From Antedon bifida (lineage: Eukaryota > Echinodermata > Crinoidea > Comatulida > Antedonidae), in NCBI GenBank assembly GCA_963402885.1, contig OY727100.1:11687395-11751394 (forward strand): 64,000 nucleotides of DNA. The letters run 5' to 3'. Each line of letters starts with the position of its first letter. Position 1 is the stretch's first letter. The position numbers and the translations under genes were made by a program. Positions 33,774 to 45,500 of this stretch are shown here, piece after piece. Below the pieces are notes generated by a model. It was not told where the DNA came from, did not search any database, and saw only the letters and a program-made list of their open reading frames with translations.

Positions 33774-36506
33774 TTTGTTTAGGCTATTGAGCAATTACCT
33801 AATATTATATTAATCGTATCTAATTAATTATTGAACTAATAATGTGTTAATTGTAAGTTTAAAGCTAGAAGTAATGCCCTAAAAAAACATGGAAAATGTT
33901 CACTTATAAAAGACAAATCAAACGTTTAAATTCAGACAAGATCAGACAATTTGACTATTTTTTGCTTTAGGTTACAGGTTTTTCAATTAAATAATTGTTT
34001 TTCATTCCAAATTTTGGATGACATATTTGAGAAAAAAATGTCAGGGGAAAAATATATCTTATAATAGTTATAGTTATAGTTATTACGATACTTTAGAACA
34101 TTTTGTCAGTTAATTGCTGCATACTGATGCGCCTGAGAATATTCCATTTCCTTTTTGGACTATTCCATTTATTACTGGTAAATGATTTAAATAAAGCAAT
34201 AGACAAATAAGATATTACTGTTTATATTAAAATGCATTATTGAAATCACAAATTCATGCTATGTTGAGTATTATTTTTCTGAATTCTTTCAAAAGTATGT
34301 TGAATATTCATTACGGTACGGTATTACACCTGATGACGACAATAAACAGCCATGTGCCTTGTCTGCTGATCATACAACATTGGTTGTTTATGTCTCCTGA
34401 CAGTTAGACTTGCCCAAATCTTCAGTTATATTTTTTTTCATGTTGCAGTCAAGCGCGACCGAAAGCTGGAGTAGTACGTATGACACGAAAATTGCTACCA
34501 ACAAGCCGAATCGCTTAATCGCTAGAAGACTACCTGACAGAGGAATAATTGAGTAAGGGTTATTCCATTATTGTAGCCTTATTGTTTTTATATAAACCCA
34601 TGGTCGTTGCTTTTTAGTCGCGTGGACGCGACTCTATAGTTCGCTATGTCGGTCGGTCGGTCTGTCGGTCTGTCTGTCGGTCCGGTATCACTATGCGTTT
34701 TAGCACGCGACTTATGGCTGTTGGCCTTGTTACTAAAACATGCGCTAAGTAGCAGCTTACCCTGTAACATGCGAACTCCATCCCTTTGGATGATTTATTC
34801 ATCAAATAAAATCAAGTCATGGTTAAATTATTGATTATGATTTATACAGTATTAATAACTACCGGTACGTCGATACTACCCTTGACCTTTACAATTAACA
34901 CACTGAAGTCTACTCCACAGTGGATTGACAACAGTCAAGATGACATAAATAAAAAACCGGGCTACAGGATTTTATTTACAAATGTTGCCTAGCAACGGAA
35001 TGATGAGATAAACTAGTTTCACGGTTTTATTGTTTTTACGATGGCGTGATCGGTCGAATGTTTGAAAGACCATCGCCAATAAATGTAGCTTACTTACAAT
35101 ACGAAAAAGCCCGGAATTTTAAAATATTGTTTAGTAATATGAATGCAATTAAAATAAGTCCTCGTATAGTGCATGGGAATGACAGTGCATCTTTAATCGA
35201 TCAGATAAGAGCTGTGATTATCTGGATAACATTAGGAACCGTGAGAAAGGAAATGAAGAGGAGTAAAGTGAAAGACACAAGAATAGATACACAAAAGGAG
35301 ATTGTTTTAAATATAATAACACATACAACAATTTTTATGAGGAAAATTGTTCACGTGCTATTATATTTTAATAGGCGTAAAGTGAAAAAAAGTAGGAATT
35401 AGCATATTATTATTATTATCATCCCTAACCCTGATTTCTCGATGAAATTATATCAAAACAAATTATAAATTATTTTCTTTTTCCAAGAATTCTGCTTTTA
35501 ATATCAATATATTTATAAATAGGCCCTTATACATCCTGGAATCTGTAACCCACTAATGAGTTTTCCAGTCTTTTTTACCAGCATGTTTCAATGCATAAAT
35601 AGGCCCACTTCCTGTCCTCTAATACATTGTAGTATGGAATTACATACTTTTTGAAGGACGTGTCAACTAATTTATGTAAAATAACCCCAACCGGTTGCAG
35701 CTTCCATCCAGAAGAAACAAACAGGGATTGAATATGAGAGGAGGAATTATTATAGGTTTAATATAATTAGGCCTAACTTTTTGTTGAACTTATCAATCAA
35801 TCAACCAACCAACCAATTAATCAATTATTTAATCAATCAATCAATCAATCTTTCCTTTATTTCAAATATAAATGTCGGTAATGGTACAGTAATTCTTGTC
35901 AGTTAAAAACAATTATATGTGCTGAACAAATAGTTTAATCGGTGTCTGTTATTATCAGTGGCGAATGGCGAGTTTATGGTTTAGGTTATATACAAACATT
36001 TAAAAAACACGTTAAAATGTAGTTTCAGAGGATAGGATGTTCACAATATTTGTATAACAAAATGTGTTATTATGTTGCATCTTCATTTTTTTTAAATTAT
36101 TATTGAAACTCCTACGCGGAGAATTACAGTACCATGCCCGGTTTGTTGGAGATGAGTGGGTAGGCCCGGAGATGCTATGTGTGAGGTCCCGTTCATTAAA
36201 ATCCGATAATACTCAATAGTTCAGGAGGTTAAATTATGCTGTAAGCGGAGGATGTCAAGGTAATAGTAGCTAGTACCTGGCGCTGAGTGTCATTCGATTA
36301 TCTTCCGTTACATGGACTAGTCGCAATAAGTCTGTACCTGCGACATTGTTTAGCAAGTCCGGACAAAATAGCCTATTAACTTGCGGGTATTTTGCTTGCT
36401 TCATGTTATAAGGCACTAGGCTCAGTTTGGCTTGGCATTTATACAGAAGTCATCACCCAGTTTAATCAAACTTGATTCAGACTCCAAACGCATCAGACGT
36501 TTGAAG
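33774..36506. other. Intergenic DNA upstream of the multi-CRD gene
   Basis: Holds the third ATTCCATTT repeat (34129-34190), a CGGT/CTGT microsatellite (34648-34684) and a CAAT/CAAC-rich run at 35795-35850 that resembles a LINE tail. The 118-codon frame at 35046-35402 has no ATG at its beginning and no recognisable content. The promoter of the CRD gene probably lies within the last few hundred bases, but no clear core element was found. Confidence 0.5.
34129..34190. repeat. Third copy of the ATTCCATTT repeat
   Basis: GCGCCTGAGAATATTCCATT, then TTTTTGGACTATTCCATTTA and TTACTGGTAAA. It sits at nearly the same distance from the sulfotransferase copy 2 stop as the first repeat sits from the copy 1 stop. 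Confidence 0.6.
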
Positions 36507-39500
36507 ATGACGACCATCCAAGTTTGCCTTTCGATACTGTTCTTTGTTGCTGCGTGTTTATCAGGTATGTTTTTAAACCATCTTCCTCCATTCCACATCT
36601 ATCATCGGTCGATATTTATTGAATTATCTCTTTAAATAAACTACTCTTAACTTTTCATTCCGACTCTAAGGATCATTATTCTACTACAGTTGCTGCAGTA
36701 AAATGTATGCAATTTTATTTAGAAAACTTTTAGTTAGACTAATTATTAGACACATTATTGTATTGTAATCAAAATGTATCATATAATATTTCTACTGCTC
36801 CATTGAAAAAAAAAACATTTAACAATTTTACGATTGCAATAAAATGCAGTAAAATAATGTTTCCATGATCACTTATTACTAATAATGTTGTTACTCTATG
36901 CCTGTATAAAATCGAAATAAAAACAAATTACAATGTAGGCCTACCTACCTCTCCTAAAATTAAATGTGAGTGACGACCATATTTAATGGAAATAATATAT
37001 ATTTTACTACATGCATTGCAACGAACATTTTCAGTATAAAATGTCGATTTTAGCAATATACCGCGAAACAATAAAAATCTGAATTTGCAGTATTTTGCTT
37101 TTTTTGTGTGGCTATATCATTTTTGTGTAGCAATAGGGTGGCATAGAGTGTATCTGTAATGATTACTGTATATTAATTATACATTTTTAGTGGTTTCAAC
37201 GGCAATTGTTTTTGTTATGTTATTTCTTTAAATTGTTGTTAAAAAGGCTTTAAGTAGCCCGGCTACTTAAAACCTTTTTAACAACAATTTAAAGGTATAA
37301 TATAGCAATGTTTGTTTGTAGCTTCCTAATGTAATCAACACCAGTTACATAACCCACAGTGATTGGTATCTTTACACATGGGATACGACCTTCAAACCAA
37401 ACATGAGTAGGCACAAGATTGTGAAAACAATGGAATGGGAAATCTGCACATTACATACATAAAATAATATGTCTGATTAAAATTGACATGTGATTTCTAT
37501 TTGATTGATTAGGTTACACCATGGAGATTATTTCTCCATGAAATACACTGTTGTTAAAAAAGAGGGAAACGTATGATATATAGGCCTACAACGAAGGCAT
37601 AACGGGAAAATAAGCCTACCGCCTACAAACAAAACATTTGAAGATGTGAAATAAATAAGAATAAATTATGTTAATATGAAAATGTCCAATATCCATTGAC
37701 TCAACAATGTATTACTTTAAAAAACTGTTTAGTGTTACTTTTTTATCTTAACGTTTTAATATTTTTATTTCTTTTCAACTTCTATGTATTTTATACAATC
37801 AATTGATTACAATAAAGGAATTTGAACTTTGAAAGAAGAAATTACATAAAAAAAAGTTGGATGATCCCTACAAAGATATTTAATTAAAGCCAAGAATAAT
37901 ATTATAATGGCTTTTACGATTAGGCCTACTAGATTGATCATTTTTAATAGACATCAATTATATATTAATTACATTTGATCGATATTGACTACTCAATCAA
38001 TCAATAATCAATATTTTGCTTTTTACTTCAGGTACCACAGAAGGTAGATGCATCGATGTTCCTGTTGAATACTGTCGTCGACTAGGCTTTACAGGAACGT
38101 ATTTCCCGAATCATTTCTACCACCGAAGCATTTCCGAAGCCGTAACTGCATTTGAAAGATTCATTGCAGCTGATGGCGAATGTTCAGACGACTTTGGAAA
38201 GTTCGTCTGTGCCGCTTATTTCCCAGGGTGCACTTTAGAAAATAACGTCAGAGTAGATGTTCTTTTTAACCCTTGCAGAAAACTCTGCAACAGCGCGTTC
38301 AAACCCTGTAAACTAAGTTTTAGACGCCTGAAAATTAAATGGCCATCTGAACTTCGATGCGGTTCTTTTCCAACAAGCGGTTGTGCAACGGTTATGGATG
38401 AGCTTGTACCGTCTTCTCTGACAACCATGGCTCCTACTAGCCAGCTTGCAACTCTAGCTTCACCTGGTAAGTAACAGTTATGATTTGTTTGTTTCAGCAG
38501 ATGACATATATTAAAGGTACAGTTTATTAGATGTGTGTTTCTCGCGCAATTTGTGAATCTATATGCAACTGAAATTTATCGCAATATCTCAATATATTTT
38601 AGACTTGCTAGTTGAAAATTAGAATCACTTCCAATTTTTTTGAAACTGAATAAATCATCATCATGATGCAACAAAGCTGTATAAATGTTTGTCTGTTGTG
38701 ATATGTTTATAGAAATGTTTACAACATCGATAACACTGTTCAGTTCTGTGTAGTCTCTTTTAATACACTCTTTCCCCTGTATCTTTTAGCCTGCGAATCT
38801 CTTACTTACACCCAATGCAATGACGTAGGATACAGCGACATCATGATGCCTAACAGATTTAATCAAACAAGTCAGCAAGCAGCGGGATCAGAGGTGGATA
38901 AATTCACTCCTTTGATTACAATTCAGTGCTCACCGGCATTGAAACCTTATCTATGTGTGTCTTACCTGCCTCCTTGTCCAGAAAGCTCACTGGCAACTCC
39001 TTGTAGATCGTTGTGCGAGGCTGCGAAAGACGGCTGTGTTCAAGTCATGGAAAGTGTTGGATATAAGTGGCCAGATCATTTAAATTGTTCAAGTCTCCCA
39101 AGTGATAATTGTTACGACGCTGGTTTTCCTGCGAAGGGTTCTGATGCCAGTGAACCAGGTAAGTTGATATCTTACACGCACAACCGTCATCCACCTTTAA
39201 CGGTTGAAGCAACACCTAATCGCAATAGGTAGGTTGTTGTTTTCACGACACAGCAGGCGCGTCGTGTAAAATCTTAACGCAGGAATCAATGGAAATTTTG
39301 CTGAATTACTCGAAATATTTGTACGGCTTAAGATTTTTCAAACCTTTGGTGAAATATATCCTTTCCCTGGGCACGTACCTTTTTTTTCTCTCTTTTGTGA
39401 GGTTCACTCACCTTTATTTCATTTCAAAATATAATCATTTTGATTAATAAACAATTTTTTTTTTATATTTGTGTATTATCTTTTTAAATAAATAAATAAA

Positions 39501-42500
39501 TATTTTCATTTATAAATATTAAGTTTCCCCTTACATCTTAAAAAAAAAACTCTGCAAGAGATCATTCATTTATATTACATATAAACATTATCAATAAATA
39601 TAAAGAATCACCAGCAACTCAATAACAATTTTCTTGTATAGTATAGCATTTTCCGTGCTTTTTGTTTACTCTCTTTTTTAGTGCTTTTCCTCTTTTTTTC
39701 TCTTTTCTGTTTTATTTGCACTATTTACATTTTTACAAATTACTTTATTTCCAGTAACCGGCACGTACCTACCGTACGATACTCCATTGCAATAAACTAC
39801 ATACAATTAAAACCGGGTTTTTATTTTTTCAACTTCGGTATTTAGTTTATGGTAGCATAATTTTATTTTATAAACACTAATTTGAATAACATTGTCTTTT
39901 ATAATTATAGTTTCAACAATAGCAACCGCAGAAGATTCACAATGTGAGCCTCTGACGATTACGACATGTCAAGATCTGGGATATACATCTACCATGATGC
40001 CGAACATGCTCGGTCAAATGATTCAACAAGACGCCGAACTTGTACTGAGCACATTTACACCACTTATACAATACGGCTGCTCTCCGGCACTAAAACCATT
40101 CCTCTGTTCTGTTTATGCACCAAGCTGTTCTGAAGGCTCACCAATACAGCCGCCATGTAGGTCTTTCTGTGAGAAGGCGAGAAGTGACTGTTCATCTGTT
40201 TTACAGGAGTTTGGATTCAGTTGGCCGGCACAACTAAACTGCCAAGCGCTACCAACAGAAGAGTGCTTTGACGGTGGAATCTCAAGCGAAGGTGAAGGTG
40301 AGAACTAGACTTAACATTGTTGATGGCTCTGAAGAAGTTTTTAAAATTTCAAAATGATTGTGATTTGACTTTAACTTTTGTAGAAAATTGCCATGGCTCT
40401 ACGATGAGACACAAACTTGACACGCACTGCGTATCACATTTATGTCTATTGGTACTGTCACAGAAAAAAGTTGTAAAAAACTATTATAATGATGTATTGT
40501 ACTTTTTAAATTAGATTCACAATGTGAACCTTTGACAATTCCAACTTGTCAAGATCTTGGATATTCTTCAACCATGATGCTGGGGCAAATGTCTCAACAA
40601 GACGCTCAACTTATACTGTCGTCATTTACTCCTCTTATACAATACGGCTGCTCTCCAGCACTGAAACCATTCCTCTGTTCTCTGTATGCACCAAGCTGTT
40701 CTGAAGGCACACCAATACAGCCGCCATGTAGGTCTTTCTGTGAACAGGCCAGAAGTGACTGTTCATCTGCTTTACAGGAGTTTGGATTCAGTTGGCCGGC
40801 ACAACTAAACTGCTCAGAGCTACCAACAGAAGAATGCTTTGACGATGGAACCTCAAGCGAAGGCGAAGGTGAAGGAGGTGAGAACTAGACTTAACATTGT
40901 TGATGGCTCTGAAGAAGTCTTTAAAATTCCAAAATAAGTTGTTCGTGATTTGACTTTAACTTTTGTAGAAAATTGCCATGGCTCTACGATCAGAAACAAA
41001 CTTGACACGCACTGCGTATCACATTTATGTCTATTCGTACTGTCACAGAAAAAAGTTGTAAAAAACTATTATAATGATGTATTGTACTTTTTAAATTAGA
41101 TTCACAATGTGAACCTTTGACAATTCCAACTTGTCAAGATCTGGGATATTCTTCAACCATGATGCTGGGGCAAATGTCTCAACAAGACGCTCAACTTATA
41201 CTGACGTCATTTACTCCTCTTATACAATACGGATGCTCTCCAGCACTGAAACCATTCCTCTGTTCTCTGTATGCACCAAGCTGTTCTGAAGGCACACCAA
41301 TACAGCCGCCATGTAGGTCTTTCTGTGAAAAGGCAAGAAGTGACTGTTCATCTGCTTTACAGGAGTTTGGATTTAGTTGGCCGGTACAACTAAACTGCTC
41401 AGCGCTACCAACAGAAGAGTGCTTTGACGATGGAACCTCAAGCGAAGGTGAAGGAGGTGAGAACTAGACTTAACATTGTTGATGGCTCTGAAGAAGTCTT
41501 TAAAATTTCAAAATAAGTTGTTCGTGATTTGACTTTAACTTTTGTAGAAAATTGCCATGGCTCTACGATGAGACACAAACTTGACACGCACTGCGTATCA
41601 CATTTATGTCTATTCGTACTGTCACAGAAAAAAGTTGTAAAAAACTATTATAATGATGTATTGTACTTTTTAAATTAGATTCACAATGTGAACCTTTGAC
41701 AATTCCAACTTGTCAAGATCTGGGATATTCTTCAACCATGATGCTGGGGCAAATGTCTCAACAAGACGCTCAACTTATACTGACGTCATTTACTCCTCTT
41801 ATACAATACGGATGCTCTCCAGCACTGAAACCATTCCTCTGTTCTCTGTATGCACCAAGCTGTTCTGAAGGCACACCAATACAGCCGCCATGTAGGTCTT
41901 TCTGTGAAAAGGCGAGAAGTGACTGTTCATCTGCTTTACAGGAGTTTGGATTTAGTTGGCCGGCACAACTAAACTGCTCAGCGCTACCAACAGAAGAGTG
42001 CTTTGACGGTGAAATCTCAAGCGAAGATGAAGAAGGTAAGAACTAAATTTTACATTGTCGGTGGTTATGAAGATGTCCTCTACAATAAAGGAAAAATATG
42101 TTAGTGATTGGACTTACTCGCTCGGAAAATGCATATGACTCTACAATGTGGCACAAACTGCTGTTAGTGCGCATCACATGTTCTAGGATATTCTCATACC
42201 GTGGTGCCAAACATGATGGGGCAAATGTCTCAACAAGATGCTCAACTTGTAATGACGTCATTGACACCACTTATTCAATATGAATGCTCTCCAGCATTTA
42301 AACCATATCTTTGTTCTATGTATGCACCAAGCTGTTCTGAAGGCACACCTGCACAGCCGCCATGTAGGTCATTTTGCGAAAAGGCTAAAAGTGACTGTTC
42401 ATCACTTTTAAAGCAGTTTGGATTTGCTTGGCCGCCACAACTAAACTGCGAAGCACTACCAACAGAAAAGTGCTTTGACGGTGGATTCTCAAGGGAAGGT

Positions 42501-45500
42501 AAATGTTACGATTAAACTTTGAGTGGATTAATTTTACCCGTTCAAAATATGTAGTCCTATTTTAGGCAACGGTATGCCAACAGGCATGTATGCATGTATA
42601 TTTTCTTTTAATTTACATTTGCAGAATTAGCAACACCAACTGCGGTAGGACCGCTTCAGTGTGAACCACTGATAATCCCAATGTGCTAAAGCCTAAACTA
42701 TAAGCACACGATGGTTCCTAACCTATTTGGCGAATACAGCCAACAATCAGCAGTTTTGCAGGTTCATCAATTCTGGCCACTAGTGGAAATTGAATGTTCA
42801 TTAGCACTGCAACCATACCTGTGTGCGATGTATGCACCAAATTAAGTGTACCGATGCTGAAATAATACCGTGTAGATCATTGTGTGAAATGTCGAAGATT
42901 GGATGTGCACCTTTGATGCCCAGTTACGGGTTCCAGTGGCCTGATGGTGGATACTATGATTGTGCGTCTCTTCCAAACGAAAACTGTTTGACGGTGGGAT
43001 TAAAAGAGAAGTTGAACACACTGTGGAACCTGTTTGTGAAGACATCACTTTGCTCACGTGTTCACTGTGTTCCATACAAGCAAACACGTCTGCCATATAT
43101 GTTTGGTCATACCATGGATTAAAGAATAGAAGGATATGCATCGACGGTGACATCAAACGATTTTACAACGCGCTTGCCTATACTAAAGCACTGCTGCCAA
43201 TCAAACAAACACGCTCATTGAACTCCGTGTCTCTAACCGCGGCCCTCTGTAGAACGCTGCGAATCAACTGTTACATTTTTTTTAGACCAAAACGTAACCA
43301 TGTAGAAATCGTATGCGCAGTCTGAATGTTCTATTGACATGTCTGCGTCGATGATTATTTGACAACAAAAATATATTGCTGAACAATTCTGTTTTAGTTT
43401 CATCACAATCGGACTACGAAAAATTCACTTTCTTACGACTGGTAATTTTAAGTAGTTGGTAATATTAATAAAATATGCATTTTTTATATTTGAATTATCA
43501 TTATTTGCCTGCCATCTTCTGTCATTAAAAATTGCGTTAATCTATAGAATATTAAATTATGCATTTGACCATGTATGTTGTTAGCGTGGCCGGTGTTCAC
43601 ATATACAACAATCGTGTTTTTAATATATGGCTAAGCAGTGGTTTCTTCATAAATCTCCTTAATTATCGATGTGATTATATTTAAATTGTAGTGCCTGGTG
43701 ATTGGCTAGTGGTTATGTCATCCACATCACATCCAATCACCGGGCCTAATTGAATGAAAACAGCGATCCCTGATCCGGGATTGGCTGGCTATGTATAGTT
43801 GCGATACGTTACCTAGCGGTCGTTTTGAAAAGTACACGCAGGGCAAACTTAATCACGAACAAACGAAGTACCTATTATTATTCACACAAGAAGTAAGACA
43901 ACGGTGAGTATATAGATCATGATTACACGTTGTATCTACTACACTTAAAGACCCCTTCCCTGCAATTTTGGACGTTTTTTGAAAAATAATACATATATAT
44001 CACTTTAAAAACATTAAACCATGTCATTCCTTGTCTTAAATGTACGTTTTATGGTAAATTATGATAAAAAGTGAGAAACAATGCACTACCTAAGTAGCTC
44101 GCGGCGATCGACCTCTCGTGGACGGTCTTAGGCCTAGCCTAGCTAGGCTTAGTTTTGTAGGCCTAGCTGGTAAACATCGGTAACGTACAAACATCGTACG
44201 CTAGCTATATACCTAGCCTGACGTTGTATAGTTGCTGCATTAATTGTCTTTCTATTTTTGCCAGACTCCGTTGATCAAATTGGGGAAAACCCGGTATTTT
44301 CGCTGAAAAGTTAGGAGTCTTCCATTTGTTTTGGCCTCACGATCGATCGAAAAGTGGGCGAATTACAGGTGAAAAACAAAAATATCAATCCGCGCGCAAT
44401 GCATTTTGGGATTTATAGCGGGCCGCTATAATTATTAGAATCGACTTATTTTTCACATTTTTAACCGTTTAAAGACGAAAAAAGTTATCGCAATAGGACC
44501 ATATAGTATTATTTTTACATTAAATATAGTTTGTGATCTTAAATTAGTATTGTTTTTATCTGGTATATTGATGAAGTAGACCTACACATATTTTATGCCT
44601 GTTCCTCTGGGCACTGCTCATGGGCCCCAAGCTTCAGGGCCCCTGGGTTTAGCCAGTGAGCGCACATAGCCGTTCGCCACTGATTATACTGTTCAAATAT
44701 GTATTGTTGCTAGCGCTAAAAACATCATGCCACCAAAGAACACGCGAAAGAAGCGTAGCCAACAAGGTTAAATGTCGTTGCACATGTACAGTAAACAATA
44801 TGAGGCACGCGACCGTTTCGTTGTTACCATGCTATTAATTAAACTGTAACATTGTGGGTGGTCCGCGGTCTGTCGGCGAGAGTCAAGGAACCCTTGATCT
44901 CACGTCGATGCATATCCTTCTATTCTTTAATCCATGGTCATACAACACAAGAGGAAGCTTTTGCAGGCTTATTTGATAACACACAGATACTTGCAACTCG
45001 CTGTTCAACGTCGATGATACCCTTCGTATGTTCTTTATACACACCCGAAGTGCACGACAGAAGGATATGCGAAACCATGTCGTAATTTGTGTGAACGTGT
45101 GCAGAATGAGTGCCGAGAGACGGTGTTGATAAGGTGGCCAGAGATATGGGAATGTTCACAATTCACAAATGAATATCCTGGATGTGCAGAATATGATGCA
45201 GGTAAAACAGACGCAACATACATCCATAATGTACCTGACAACAAGTCAGCTATTCGTTTCGTTATATCTTTGCAGTGTAGCGTACTTTTTATTCTCGTAT
45301 TCGTTTTTCGTCGCCTTTAGTGTATTGTCGTAGGTTAAAAGATTCTAGTGCAGTACAGTAGTAAGCATCAGGGGTCAGATTTATTAAACGTGCTAAGTAA
45401 AAAATCATCTTTGTTTCGAAAAAGACTGATATTATGCCACCTGAGAGAATGAAAACTCGGAAGCATGATAAGGGCGAAAGAACTATATAACATTACATAA

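Noticed and set aside
35046-35402. 118-codon plus-strand frame
   Set aside because: No ATG at its beginning, Lys/Ile/Asn-rich as expected of AT-rich DNA, and no similarity I recognise. A short lineage-specific exon cannot be excluded.
37226-37294. Palindrome as a microRNA precursor
   Set aside because: A one-base centre and almost perfect 34-base arms do not fit a pre-miRNA hairpin with a normal loop and bulges.
40298-42035. Regular repeat-spacer layout resembling an array
   Set aside because: These are duplicated exon-intron units of about 580 bases in an animal gene, not a CRISPR array.
42823-43325. Two overlapping frames that could be taken as short CRD genes
   Set aside because: They are frame-shifted parts of one decayed CRD exon and run into the inserted transposon.
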